64,000 bases of DNA from Flavobacterium sp. UBA7663 (GTDB lineage: Bacteria > Bacteroidota > Bacteroidia > Flavobacteriales > Flavobacteriaceae): assembly GCF_002483315.1 (NCBI RefSeq), contig NZ_DLHR01000014.1:97650-161649 (forward strand), in the 5' to 3' direction. The position numbers and the translations under genes are program-made. Numbering within the stretch: the first letter of the stretch is position 1; each line of letters starts with the position of its first letter. Positions 51,802-60,020 of this stretch are shown here, one piece after another. The notes below the pieces were generated by a model. That model had not been told where the DNA came from, made no database searches, and saw nothing but the letters and a program-made list of their open reading frames with translations.

Positions 51802-51809
51802 CAAAAATA
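51802..51809 (-). promoter_or_regulatory. -7 promoter element of the DegT aminotransferase gene
   Basis: TATTTTTG on the minus strand is a perfect match, 22 bases from the ATG at 51779. TTTG at 51825-51828 is 15 bp upstream, slightly short for a -33 element. Confidence 0.55.
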
Positions 51810-51877
51810 AGAAATTCTATAGTACAAATTTTATCTAACTTAAAAAGAAACGTATTTTAGCACCATAAAATTCAATT

Positions 51878-53131
51878 ATGCTATTTTTATACAACATAAT
51901 TACGCTTTTAGCAGCCCAACTTTTAAAGATTGTAGCCCTTTTTAGTCCAAAAATGAAACTTTTTGTTGATGGACGAAAGTCGGTTTTTCAAACTTTGGAT
52001 AATAAAATTCAATCTACGGATAAAACGATTTGGTTTCATGCGGCATCTTTGGGCGAATACGAACAAGGTTTACCTGTTATTGAAGCGATGAAACGACAAT
52101 TTCCAACACATAAAATTGTAGTTACGTTTTTTTCGCCTTCAGGTTATGAAGTTAGAAAAAACAACACAATTGCTGATGTTACGGTTTATTTGCCTTTGGA
52201 TACGATTTCAAATGCGAAACAATTCATTAAATTGGTTCATCCAGAAATGGCTTTTTTCATTAAATATGAGTATTGGCCAAATTATTTGAACGAACTGAAA
52301 AATCAAAACATTAAAACCTATTTAATTTCTGGAATATTACGAGAAAAGCAAGCGTTTTTTAAATGGTATGGTGGATTTTATAGAAACGCTCTTAAAACAT
52401 TTGATTACTTTTTTGTTCAAAATGAAAGTTCTAAAACACTTTTACAAAGTATCGGATTTAAAAATGTAAAAGTTTCTGGCGACACGCGTTTTGATCGAGT
52501 AGTTTCGATTTTAGAACGTGATAATTCATTGGATTTCATCGAACAATTTAAAGACAATACAACCACAATCGTCATTGGAAGTTCTTGGCCAAAAGATGAA
52601 AGTTTATTAGTGAATTACATCAATCAAAGTTCGGATGACGTGAAATTTATTATTGCGCCACATAATATCAAATCGGAGCAAATTTCAAATCTCAAAAATC
52701 AAATTCAAAAGAAAACGATTTTGTATTCGGAAAAAGATGAGATGCTGAAACAAGTTCAGCATGACAAAATAGAAGATTTTCAAGTTTTTATCATCGATAC
52801 CATTGGAATTTTAACCAAAATCTATTCGTATGCCGACATTGCTTACGTTGGCGGAGGTTTTGGAAATCCTGGCGTTCATAATATTTTAGAACCGGCGACT
52901 TTTGGTGTTCCGGTTGTGATTGGTCCTAATTACTCGCATTTTGCAGAAGCTACAGCATTAGTAAATATGGAAGGTTGTATTTCGATTCAAAATCAAACCC
53001 AATTAAATGAAGCTTTTGATTTGTTGCTTCACAACGAAGACGAACGATTAGAAAAAGGGCACATTTGCAGCACATTTGTTCAAATGAATAAAGGAGCGAC
53101 TCAAACGATTATGAATCATATTTTGAACTAA
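51878..53131 (+). CDS. waaA: 3-deoxy-D-manno-octulosonic acid transferase
   Basis: This 417-residue membrane-associated GT-B glycosyltransferase adds Kdo to lipid A precursor. The N-terminal helix (LFLYNIITLLAAQLLKIVALF) anchors it. The catalytic-region motif WFHAASLGEYEQGLPVIEAMK contains the conserved Glu of S-x-G-E, and VVTFFSPSGYEVR, FFIKYEYWPNYL, the GDTRFDRV block, VIGSSWPKDE and AYVGGGFGNPGVHNILEPATFGVPVVIGPNY follow. Length and motifs are standard. A GNAT gene starts at its stop codon (TAATG). It shows that the organism makes Kdo-containing lipopolysaccharide. Confidence 0.95.
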   Translation: MLFLYNIITLLAAQLLKIVALFSPKMKLFVDGRKSVFQTLDNKIQSTDKTIWFHAASLGEYEQGLPVIEAMKRQFPTHKIVVTFFSPSGYEVRKNNTIADVTVYLPLDTISNAKQFIKLVHPEMAFFIKYEYWPNYLNELKNQNIKTYLISGILREKQAFFKWYGGFYRNALKTFDYFFVQNESSKTLLQSIGFKNVKVSGDTRFDRVVSILERDNSLDFIEQFKDNTTTIVIGSSWPKDESLLVNYINQSSDDVKFIIAPHNIKSEQISNLKNQIQKKTILYSEKDEMLKQVQHDKIEDFQVFIIDTIGILTKIYSYADIAYVGGGFGNPGVHNILEPATFGVPVVIGPNYSHFAEATALVNMEGCISIQNQTQLNEAFDLLLHNEDERLEKGHICSTFVQMNKGATQTIMNHILN

Positions 53132-53580
53132 TGACAAGCTTCAAGCCATTAGAAATAATAGACATTTCAACCATCACTCAAATGATGCAAGATTTCTATG
53201 CGATTGACAATTATCCGATGGATGTTGAAGTAGCTAAAAATTTGTTTCAGGAATTTATTTCGAATGAACATCTTGGAAAATCTTGGTTAATATATACTGA
53301 AAATGAAATTGTAGGTTACATCATTCTAACATTTATTTTCAGTTTCGAATATGGTGGAAAAATTGCTTTTGTAGACGAATTATTCATCAAAGAAACCGCT
53401 CGTGGAAAAGGAATTGGGAAAGAAGCTATTCAGTTTATTCAGAAAGAAGTTCCTAAATTATCGTTAAAATTACTGTATTTAGAAGTCGAACCGCATAACG
53501 AAAACGCACAAAAATTGTATCTTGCACACGATTTTGTAATTCACAATCGAAAATTAATGAAATACAAAGTCACTAAATAA
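53131..53580 (+). CDS. GNAT family N-acetyltransferase
   Basis: This 149-residue protein is a GNAT domain with the acetyl-CoA loop ETARGKGIGKEAIQFIQKE near residues 89-107, preceded by FVDELFIKE and followed by LYLEVEPHNENAQKLYLAHDF, which holds the typical N-x-x-A-x-x-L-Y segment. The substrate is unknown. The ATG overlaps the waaA stop by one base, indicating translational coupling, although a link to lipopolysaccharide is only positional. The S46 peptidase gene begins ten bases downstream. Confidence 0.88.
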   Translation: MTSFKPLEIIDISTITQMMQDFYAIDNYPMDVEVAKNLFQEFISNEHLGKSWLIYTENEIVGYIILTFIFSFEYGGKIAFVDELFIKETARGKGIGKEAIQFIQKEVPKLSLKLLYLEVEPHNENAQKLYLAHDFVIHNRKLMKYKVTK

Positions 53581-53590
53581 AATTATACCT

Positions 53591-55744
53591 ATGAAATTTT
53601 TAAAATTACTACTTATTTTAGTTGTTTTCCAAGTTCAAGCGCAACAAGGAGGCATGTGGATTCCTTCGCTTTTAAAAGGAACCAACGAAAAAGAAATGAA
53701 AGCTTTGGGAATGAAAATTAGTGCCGATGATATTTATTCGGTAAATAATTCCAGCTTAAAAGATGCTGTTCCTCATTTTGATGGCGGTTGTACAGCGGAA
53801 ATGATTTCGCCAAAAGGACTTTTATTAACGAATCATCACTGTGGCTATGACAACATTCAAAGTCATTCTACCGTTGAAAACGATTATTTAACGAATGGTT
53901 TTTGGGCTTATAAAATGGAAGACGAATTGCCAAACAAAGATTTAACGGTAACATTCATCATCAAAATTGAAGATGTAACCACTAAAATTTTTGAAGGTGT
54001 TTTAAATCTTCCTTCGGAAAGTGATAAGCAAAAGAAAATCCAGCAAAACATTGCGGCTTTAAATAAAAGCTACACAAGAGAAGCTTGGCAAGAAACGATG
54101 ATTCGTGCCTTTTACGATGGAAACCAATACTTATTATTCGTAACTGAAACATTCAAAGATGTTCGTTTAGTGGGTGCACCACCAAGTTCAATTGGTAAAT
54201 TTGGTTCTGATACTGATAACTGGGTTTGGCCACGTCACACAGGAGATTTCTCTTTATTCAGAGTTTATGCAGACAAAAACAATCGTCCTGCTGAATATTC
54301 AAAAGACAACATTCCTTACACACCAAAACACTTTTTCCCAGTTTCTGCAAAAGGAATTCAGGAAAACGATTTTACAATGGTAATGGGCTATCCAGGAAGA
54401 ACGCAAGAATATTTACCATCATTCGCAGTGGAACAAATTGTAAATGATTTGAATCCGGCAAAAATTGAAATTCGTGATGCCGCTTTAAAAGTACAAGATG
54501 GTTTCATGAGAAAAGACAATGCAATTAAAATTCAGTATGCTTCAAAATACGCAGGTGTTGCGAATTATTGGAAAAAATGGATTGGAGAAACAAAAGGTTT
54601 AAAAAAATCGAATGCGGTTGCTATCAAAAAAGACTTCGAAAAGAAATTCCAAGAAAGAGTTAACAAAGCTGGCAAACAAGCAGAATACGGAACTATTTTA
54701 GCTGATTTTGAAAAAAACTACAAAGACATTAGAGAATATGCTATTGCAAGAGATTACTTTACTGAAGTTGTTTTGCGTAATTCAGAAATTTTATCTTTTG
54801 GATATCGTTTGTACCAGTTAGAGCAAGTTTATAATACAAAAGGTGAACAAGCATTTAATGATAGAAAAAACAATCTAATTTCAGGATTCGAAGGTTTATA
54901 TAAAGATTACAGCGCTCAAGTGGATGAAAAAGTTTTTGAACAATTGATCAATTTGTACGCTACAAAATCGCCAAAACAATTTTTGCCTGAGAGTTTGAAC
55001 AATATTAATGCTTCAAATTTAACTACAAGTGTATTTGGTTCATCTAAATTAACGAACTACAATGGTTTGAAAGAACTATTAAATGGTGATGCAAAATCAG
55101 TTTTAGAAAAGTTAAATCAAGATCCAGCGTATAAATTGGTAAAATCAATTGCAGATAGCTACCAAAAAAATGTAGCGCCTAAGTTTGATGAAATAAATTT
55201 AAAAAACATCGCTTTACAAAGAACCTACATGAAAGGCATTATGGAATTCTTTCCAAACGATAGAATTTTCCCTGATGCGAATAGTACATTACGTGTAACT
55301 TATGGAAAAGTAAAAGGCTACAAACCAAGCGATGCAGTTATTTACGAACCTGTAAGTTATTTAGATGGTGTTATCGAAAAATATATTCCTGGAGATTACG
55401 AATTTGATGTTCCTAAAAAATTAATCGATTTGTATAATGCAAAAGATTACGGAAGATATGCCGATAAAAATGGAAAAATGCCTTTAGCGTTTATTGCAAC
55501 AAATCATACCACTGGTGGGAATTCTGGAAGTCCAGCTTTAGATGCAAAAGGAAATCTTATTGGATTAAACTTTGATAGAGTTTGGGAAGGCACAATGAGC
55601 GACATTTATTACAGTCCAGAAATCTGTAGAAACATCATGGTTGATGCTCGTTATATTTTATTTGTGATTGATAAATTTGCAGGTGCGAAAAACCTTATAG
55701 AGGAGATGACAATTGTTTACCCTAAGTCACAAAAAGCCAAATAA
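53591..55744 (+). CDS. S46 family dipeptidyl-peptidase, DPP11-like
   Basis: This 717-residue exported serine peptidase releases dipeptides from the N-terminus of peptides, for amino acid use. It has a signal peptide (FLKLLLILVVFQVQAQ). The His of the triad lies in GLLLTNHHCGYDNIQ, the Asp region in the helical-domain-flanked N-terminal barrel, and Ser645 in TGGNSGSPALDAKG. Arg663 in GLNFDRVWEG lies 18 residues after the Ser, the same separation as Ser655 and Arg673 of Porphyromonas gingivalis DPP11. That Arg selects Asp or Glu at P1, whereas DPP7 has Gly. The central helical domain is present. I therefore favour DPP11-type specificity. Confidence 0.93.
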   Translation: MKFLKLLLILVVFQVQAQQGGMWIPSLLKGTNEKEMKALGMKISADDIYSVNNSSLKDAVPHFDGGCTAEMISPKGLLLTNHHCGYDNIQSHSTVENDYLTNGFWAYKMEDELPNKDLTVTFIIKIEDVTTKIFEGVLNLPSESDKQKKIQQNIAALNKSYTREAWQETMIRAFYDGNQYLLFVTETFKDVRLVGAPPSSIGKFGSDTDNWVWPRHTGDFSLFRVYADKNNRPAEYSKDNIPYTPKHFFPVSAKGIQENDFTMVMGYPGRTQEYLPSFAVEQIVNDLNPAKIEIRDAALKVQDGFMRKDNAIKIQYASKYAGVANYWKKWIGETKGLKKSNAVAIKKDFEKKFQERVNKAGKQAEYGTILADFEKNYKDIREYAIARDYFTEVVLRNSEILSFGYRLYQLEQVYNTKGEQAFNDRKNNLISGFEGLYKDYSAQVDEKVFEQLINLYATKSPKQFLPESLNNINASNLTTSVFGSSKLTNYNGLKELLNGDAKSVLEKLNQDPAYKLVKSIADSYQKNVAPKFDEINLKNIALQRTYMKGIMEFFPNDRIFPDANSTLRVTYGKVKGYKPSDAVIYEPVSYLDGVIEKYIPGDYEFDVPKKLIDLYNAKDYGRYADKNGKMPLAFIATNHTTGGNSGSPALDAKGNLIGLNFDRVWEGTMSDIYYSPEICRNIMVDARYILFVIDKFAGAKNLIEEMTIVYPKSQKAK

Positions 55745-55771
55745 TTAGAATATTTTTAAAAAATAAATAGT

Positions 55772-55790
55772 TTGGCACGCCATTTGAAAT
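55772..55790 (+). promoter_or_regulatory. Sigma-54-like -24/-12 element
   Basis: TTGGCACGCCATTTGAAAT matches the sigma-54 consensus TGGCACG-N4-TTGC except that the final C is A. The GG and GA dinucleotides are 10 bp apart, as required. It lies about 115 bases upstream of the lipoprotein ATG at 55908, in addition to a housekeeping promoter at 55843. Function is inferred from pattern only. Confidence 0.45.
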
Positions 55791-55842
55791 AAAGCATTTC
55801 GGAATCCAAAGAAAAAAAATGAAAAAAAATGTCTAAAAATAT

Positions 55843-55871
55843 TTTGACATGTTAAAAAATTTATATCTTTG
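55843..55871 (+). promoter_or_regulatory. Consensus housekeeping promoter of the tandem lipoproteins
   Basis: TTTG at 55843-55846, a 17-bp spacer and TATCTTTG at 55864-55871 form a full match to the Bacteroidota consensus, one of the best promoters in the window. The leader to the ATG at 55908 is about 32 bases. This suggests strong expression. Confidence 0.8.
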
Positions 55872-55907
55872 CTCCGAATTAATAATTAACCTTTATAATT
55901 TAGTAAG

Positions 55908-56114
55908 ATGAAAAAAGTTGTTTTAAGTTTAGCAATTGTTGCTGCTATGTTCGTATCATGTAAAGAAAATGCTGCTGAGGCTACTGAAACTGTAGATTCT
56001 ACAGTTGTTGAAACTCCTGCTGTTGAAGAAGCTCCTGTAGCTGATTCTACTGCTGTAGTTGCTGACTCTGCTGCTACTGCTGCACCTGCTGCTGAAGCTG
56101 CACCTGCTAAGTAA
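55908..56114 (+). CDS. Small Ala/Val/Thr-rich lipoprotein, copy 1 of a tandem pair
   Basis: This 68-residue protein has the lipoprotein signal MKKVVLSLAIVAAMFVSC (Cys18). The mature part is acidic and low in complexity (TVDSTVVETPAVEEAPVADSTAVVADSAA), with DSTA/DSAA units and an Ala-Pro-rich tail, so it is probably disordered. It is a clear paralogue of the next ORF at 56231; the signal peptides differ by one residue. Function is unknown. The strong promoter, short length and own terminator suggest an abundant surface or periplasmic lipoprotein. Confidence 0.82.
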   Translation: MKKVVLSLAIVAAMFVSCKENAAEATETVDSTVVETPAVEEAPVADSTAVVADSAATAAPAAEAAPAK

Positions 56115-56136
56115 TTTATTGCTGACAGAAAAAATC

Positions 56137-56162
56137 AAGCTCCACAATGTGGGGCTTTTTTT
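56137..56162 (+). terminator. Terminator between the tandem lipoproteins
   Basis: AAGCTCCA pairs with TGGGGCTT (one T-G wobble), followed by a T run. It lies 23 bases after the first lipoprotein stop, so the second gene needs read-through or its own promoter. Confidence 0.8.
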
Positions 56163-56230
56163 AAATATAAAAAAACCAGAATAGTGAAATTCTATTCAAA
56201 AAAATTTTAACCTTTTATAATTATAACAAA

Positions 56231-56458
56231 ATGAAAAAAGTTGTATTAAGTTTAGCAGTTGTTGCTGCTATGTTCGTTTCTTGTAAAGAAGCTGCTGCTG
56301 AAGCAGAAACTACAGTTGATTCTACTGCTACTGAAGTAACTGAAACTGTTGAAGCTGTTGCTGACTCTACTGCTGTAGCTGTTGACTCTGCTGCTGCTAA
56401 AGTTGAAGGAGCTGCTACTGAAGCTGTTGAAGCAGTTAAAGAAGAAGTAAAAAAATAA
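56231..56458 (+). CDS. Small Ala/Glu/Val-rich lipoprotein, copy 2 of a tandem pair
   Basis: This 75-residue lipoprotein has the signal MKKVVLSLAVVAAMFVSC (Cys18). The mature chain carries the same DSTA and DSAA units as its neighbour (TTVDSTATEVTETVEAVADSTAVAVDSAAAK) but ends in a charged amphipathic stretch (EGAATEAVEAVKEEVKK) in place of the Pro-rich tail. The first 60 coding bases are almost identical to those of the 55908 gene, and the leaders share AACCTTT-TATAATT, so this is a fairly recent duplication. Function is unknown. Confidence 0.82.
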   Translation: MKKVVLSLAVVAAMFVSCKEAAAEAETTVDSTATEVTETVEAVADSTAVAVDSAAAKVEGAATEAVEAVKEEVKK

Positions 56459-56478
56459 TTTTTGATTATTTTATAATT

Positions 56479-56507
56479 AAAAGTCCCGATTTTCGGGACT
56501 TTTTTTA
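56479..56507. terminator. Terminator after the tandem lipoproteins
   Basis: AAAAGTCCCGA pairs with TCGGGACTTTT across a 3-base loop, followed by T. Its A and T flanks make it suitable also for the convergent DUF1508 gene. Confidence 0.9.
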
Positions 56508-56858
56508 TTCTGATGATCCAAATATATCTTCTGCAGAGGAAAAATCTAAAAACTCAGCTCTATCCGCGTATTTAATTATTTCATCTATTCCTTTTTGAAG
56601 CAGTAACTGTGTGGTATATCTTCTACTTACCGCCACTTCATGTTCATCTAATATCAATCTAAAGAAAAACTTTCCACTAGACGATTTAAAGCGCATAAAG
56701 ACGCATCTTTCTAAAGAACTTTTGAGTTTTTCAATCTCCTCTTCACATTCAAAACGCAATTCGAAGTCGTTGCTCGTAAAAATAGTTTTTCCTTTTCTGG
56801 AAACAAACTCATATTTATAAACTCCACTTAATCGTTGTGCGATTACAAATGTACCCAT
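56505..56858 (-). CDS. DUF1508/YegP family protein
   Basis: This 117-residue small cytosolic protein matches the YegP-like DUF1508 repeat: GTFVIAQRLSGVYKYEFVSRKGKTIFTSNDFELRFECEEEIEKLK is the first unit (residues 2-46, quoted here only for orientation by its ends) and SGKFFFRLILDEHEVAVSRRYTTQLLLQKGIDEI resembles a second. Each unit forms a short three-stranded sheet with a helix. Members are of unknown function. It converges on the lipoprotein pair and shares the terminator. The tRNA operon terminator lies about 70 bases upstream. Confidence 0.75.
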   Translation of the reverse strand: MGTFVIAQRLSGVYKYEFVSRKGKTIFTSNDFELRFECEEEIEKLKSSLERCVFMRFKSSSGKFFFRLILDEHEVAVSRRYTTQLLLQKGIDEIIKYADRAEFLDFSSAEDIFGSSE

Positions 56859-56930
56859 AGTTGTGATTGATAATTTTATAAAGAATTCTTTAAAGATAAT
56901 AGAAAATTCTTAGTTTAGAATTTTCTAAAC

Positions 56931-56962
56931 AAAAAAAGCTCCGAACATTGTTCGGAGCTTTT
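56931..56962 (-). terminator. Terminator of the tRNA-Gly/tRNA-Leu operon
   Basis: AAAGCTCCGAAC pairs with GTTCGGAGCTTT, a 12-bp stem with a 3-base loop. On the minus strand it is followed by T residues, directly after the tRNA-Leu 3' end. Confidence 0.92.
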
Positions 56963-56963
56963 G

Positions 56964-57049
56964 TACTCAAGGCGGGACTTGAACCCGCACGGGCATTACT
57001 ACCCACTGGATTTTAAGTCCAGCGTGTCTACCAATTCCACCACTCAAGC
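56964..57049 (-). tRNA. tRNA-Leu (anticodon TAA)
   Basis: On the minus strand the 86-base class II tRNA begins GCTTGAGTGGTGGAATTGG. The anticodon stem CTGGA/TCCAG encloses the loop CTTAAAA, giving anticodon TAA. A long variable arm and a T-arm GCGGG-TTCAAGT-CCCGC follow. The acceptor stem pairs with three G-U wobbles (5' GCTTGAG with 3' CTTGAGT), and A is the discriminator. CCA is not encoded. It is the second gene of a two-tRNA operon. Confidence 0.96.
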
Positions 57050-57065
57050 AAATATTTTGGTATAG

Positions 57066-57138
57066 AGCGAAAAACGGGGTTCGAACCCGCGACCTCGACC
57101 TTGGCAAGGTCGCGCTCTACCAACTGAGCTATTTTCGC
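57066..57138 (-). tRNA. tRNA-Gly (anticodon GCC)
   Basis: On the minus strand the 73-base tRNA starts GCGAAAATAGCTCAGTTGG. The anticodon arm ACCTTGCCAAGGT gives anticodon GCC. The T-arm GCGGG-TTCGAAC-CCCGT and the acceptor GCGAAAA/TTTTCGC are well paired, with T as discriminator. CCA is not encoded. It is the first gene of the operon, 16 bases upstream of tRNA-Leu. Confidence 0.96.
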
Positions 57139-57193
57139 GTTTCGTATAATAAACTTTAAAGAACGTTGCTATACTTGTTCCGTATTGCGAGTG

Positions 57194-57223
57194 CAAATAT
57201 AGTACATATTTTTATTCTTGCAA
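57194..57223 (-). promoter_or_regulatory. Promoter of the tRNA-Gly/tRNA-Leu operon
   Basis: On the minus strand TTG (57221-57223), a 19-bp spacer and TATATTTG (57194-57201) match the Bacteroidota consensus. The same TATATTTGCAC context precedes the tRNA at the window start. Confidence 0.72.
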
Positions 57224-57288
57224 GTACTTTTTAAATAAAAATTGAAACTTTTTTATAACCTTTTGATAACGAATATTTTATTTTAAAA

Positions 57289-59910
57289 TTATTTTTTAAC
57301 CAGCATTCGTTTTATTTCGTTTAGCTTCATTAAAGCTTCCACAGGAGTTAAAGTATTGATGTCGATATTCATGATTTCTTCCTTAATATCTTCCAAAAGC
57401 GGATCGTCTAAATTAAAGAAACTCAATTGCAATTCATCATTAGCCGATTTAATTCCAGATAATTCTTCACTGGAATGTCTTTTTTCCAATTGCTTCAATA
57501 ATTTTTGCGCTTTTTGAATCACAATTTGAGGCATTCCTGCCATTTTTGCTACGTGAATACCAAAACTATGTGCGCTTCCGCCTTTCACTAATTTACGAAT
57601 AAATAAAACGGTATCTTTTAATTCTTTTACCGAAACATTAAAATTCTGAATTCTGTCAAACGTAACTTCCATTTCGTTTAATTCGTGATAATGCGTAGCA
57701 AAAAGTGTTTTCGGTTTGTTTGGATGTTCATGCAAATATTCTGAAATCGCCCATGCAATTGAAATTCCATCATAGGTTGAAGTTCCTCTTCCAATTTCAT
57801 CTAACAGCACCAAACTTCTTTCTGAAATATTGTTCAAAATCGAAGCGGTTTCGTTCATTTCTACCATAAAAGTAGATTCACCCATCGAAATATTATCACT
57901 TGCTCCTACTCTGGTGAAAATTTTATCCACAACACCCATTCTCACGCTTTCTGCCGGAACAAAACTTCCCATTTGCGCCATTAAAACAATCAAAGCCGTT
58001 TGACGCAAAATCGCCGATTTACCCGACATATTCGGACCGGTAATCATGATGATTTGCTGAGTTTCTCTATCCAAATAGACGTCATTCGAAATATACGGAA
58101 CGCCAACCGGTAATTGATTTTCAATTACAGGATGACGCCCTTCTTTAATTTCTAAATCATAACTTTCATCTAAATCTGGGCAAACATACTTATTATCAAT
58201 CGCTAATTGCGTGAAAGAAGTCAAACAATCCAATTGCGCAATTAAATTGGCATTCAACTGAACGTGTTTTATATAAGTAGCAATCCAATTGACCAATTGC
58301 TCAAACAACTGATTTTCTAATTGATGAATTTTTTCTTCTGCACCTAAAATTTTAGATTCGTATTCTTTTAATTCTTCAGTAATGTATCGTTCAGCATTCA
58401 CTAAGGTTTGCTTACGAATCCATTCGGCTGGAACTTTATCTTTATGTGTATTTCGAACTTCAATATAATAACCAAAAACGTTATTGAACGAAACTTTCAA
58501 GGAAGGAATTCCAGAAGCAATACTTTCGCGTTGTTCTAATTCCTCTAAATACCCTTTTCCAGTGGAAGAAATCGCTCGTAATTCATCTAATTCTGAATGA
58601 ACTCCGATAGCAATTGCGTTTCCTTTATTTACACTAACTGGAGCATCTTCTTGAATAGTCGTTTTGATTTTTTCGCGTAACAATTCACAAGCATGTAAAC
58701 TGTCCCCAATTACTCGTAAAGCTTCATTTGAGCTTTCTAAAGCCAAGGTTTTTATTGGAATAATCGCATCTAACGAATCTTTCAAGAAATTAACTTCTCT
58801 TGGCGAAATTTTTCCTGTTGCTACTTTTGAAATCAAACGTTCTAAATCGGAAATTTGTTTGATTTGATATTGAATTTGTTGTAAAACTTCAGGATTCGTT
58901 TTTAGATATGATATCACTTCATGGCGACTTCTGATTTTTGAAATATCTTTCAACGGAAGCGCCAACCAACGTTTCAAAAGCCTTGCTCCCATTGGCGAAA
59001 GCGTTCTGTCAATCACATCTAAAAGCGTTACCGCATTCGGATTATAACTATGATATAATTCTAAATTTCGAATGGTAAATTTATCCATCCAAACATAAGC
59101 ATCTTCGGCAATACGTTGAATATTGGTAATGTGCTGTATCTTGTTATGTTGCGTTTCCGACAAATAAAACAAAATCGCACCCGAAGCAATCAAACCTTCA
59201 GTTAATTCTTCTACACCAAAACCTTTTAGCGAATTGGTTTGAAAGTGTTTGGTCAAACTTTCTAACGCATAATCTTCTTTATACACCCAATCTTCCAAAA
59301 AGAAGGTATGAAAATCGTCTCCAAAAACCGAATTAAACTGATTTTTAAACTGTTTCGGAATTAAAATTTCACTTGGACGGAAGTTTTGTAATAGTTTATC
59401 AATGTATTCTTCATTGCCTTGCGAAACCAAAAATTCACCTGTAGAAACGTCCAAAAAAGCTACACCAAGTGATTTTTTACCAAAATGAACAGATGCTAAA
59501 AAGTTATTTGACTTGGATTGCAACACCTCATCATTCATCGAAACTCCAGGCGTAACTAATTCCGTAACACCACGTTTTACGATGGTTTTAGTCATTTTTG
59601 GATCTTCTAATTGGTCGCAAATCGCTACTCGAAGTCCGGCTTTAACTAACTTGGGTAAATAAGTATTAATTGAATGATGCGGAAATCCTGCTAAAGCAGT
59701 TTCGGTTTCAGAACCTGCACCTCTTTTAGTTAATGTAATACCTAAAATTTGTGACGCACGCACGGCATCATCTCCAAAAGTTTCATAAAAATCGCCCACA
59801 CGAAACAACAAACACGCATCGGGATATTTGTTTTTTATCTCGTTGTATTGTTTCATTAATGGTGTTTCCTTCGGTGCTTTATCGGGAGTTGCTGCAGATT
59901 TTTTAGCCAC
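57289..59910 (-). CDS. mutS: DNA mismatch repair protein MutS, GTG start
   Basis: This protein of about 873 residues recognises mismatches and recruits MutL. The mismatch-binding N-terminal motif is seen as LLFRVGDFYETFGDDA (the Phe-x-Glu wedge is in DFYETF). Connector, lever and clamp regions follow. The ATPase has Walker A ITGPNMSGKSAILRQ, the STFMVEMNET segment, Walker B LVLLDEIGRGTSTYDG and the ATHYHEL His. The start is most likely the GTG at 59910 (reading VAKKSAATPDK); an ATG at 59976 would add an unrelated hydrophobic stretch. A TACCTTCG near-consensus -7 box lies between the two candidate starts, which supports the GTG. Confidence 0.95.
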   Translation of the reverse strand: MAKKSAATPDKAPKETPLMKQYNEIKNKYPDACLLFRVGDFYETFGDDAVRASQILGITLTKRGAGSETETALAGFPHHSINTYLPKLVKAGLRVAICDQLEDPKMTKTIVKRGVTELVTPGVSMNDEVLQSKSNNFLASVHFGKKSLGVAFLDVSTGEFLVSQGNEEYIDKLLQNFRPSEILIPKQFKNQFNSVFGDDFHTFFLEDWVYKEDYALESLTKHFQTNSLKGFGVEELTEGLIASGAILFYLSETQHNKIQHITNIQRIAEDAYVWMDKFTIRNLELYHSYNPNAVTLLDVIDRTLSPMGARLLKRWLALPLKDISKIRSRHEVISYLKTNPEVLQQIQYQIKQISDLERLISKVATGKISPREVNFLKDSLDAIIPIKTLALESSNEALRVIGDSLHACELLREKIKTTIQEDAPVSVNKGNAIAIGVHSELDELRAISSTGKGYLEELEQRESIASGIPSLKVSFNNVFGYYIEVRNTHKDKVPAEWIRKQTLVNAERYITEELKEYESKILGAEEKIHQLENQLFEQLVNWIATYIKHVQLNANLIAQLDCLTSFTQLAIDNKYVCPDLDESYDLEIKEGRHPVIENQLPVGVPYISNDVYLDRETQQIIMITGPNMSGKSAILRQTALIVLMAQMGSFVPAESVRMGVVDKIFTRVGASDNISMGESTFMVEMNETASILNNISERSLVLLDEIGRGTSTYDGISIAWAISEYLHEHPNKPKTLFATHYHELNEMEVTFDRIQNFNVSVKELKDTVLFIRKLVKGGSAHSFGIHVAKMAGMPQIVIQKAQKLLKQLEKRHSSEELSGIKSANDELQLSFFNLDDPLLEDIKEEIMNIDINTLTPVEALMKLNEIKRMLVKK

Positions 59911-60008
59911 AATTTCAAATTTTAAGTATGATTGCGAAGGTAATAATTTCAAAGACAATGACAATATCAATTTCAAAAATCAAGTTTTAAAGTTTTATAA
60001 TTAATCTT

Positions 60009-60016
60009 TACTTTTG
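60009..60016 (+). promoter_or_regulatory. -7 promoter element four bases before the TrmH-family gene
   Basis: TACTTTTG is a perfect TAnnTTTG match. Only four bases separate it from the ATG at 60021, so the predicted transcript is leaderless or nearly so. No -33 TTG is clear. Confidence 0.58.
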
Positions 60017-60020
60017 CCAC

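Noticed and set aside
55781..55801. Hairpin GAAAT-AAAGC-ATTTC as a terminator of the S46 peptidase gene
   Set aside because: The five-pair A/T-rich stem has no T run and is too weak.
59911..59976. ATG at 59976 as the mutS start
   Set aside because: It adds a hydrophobic stretch foreign to MutS and would lie upstream of the likely -7 box; the GTG at 59910 fits the conserved N-terminus.
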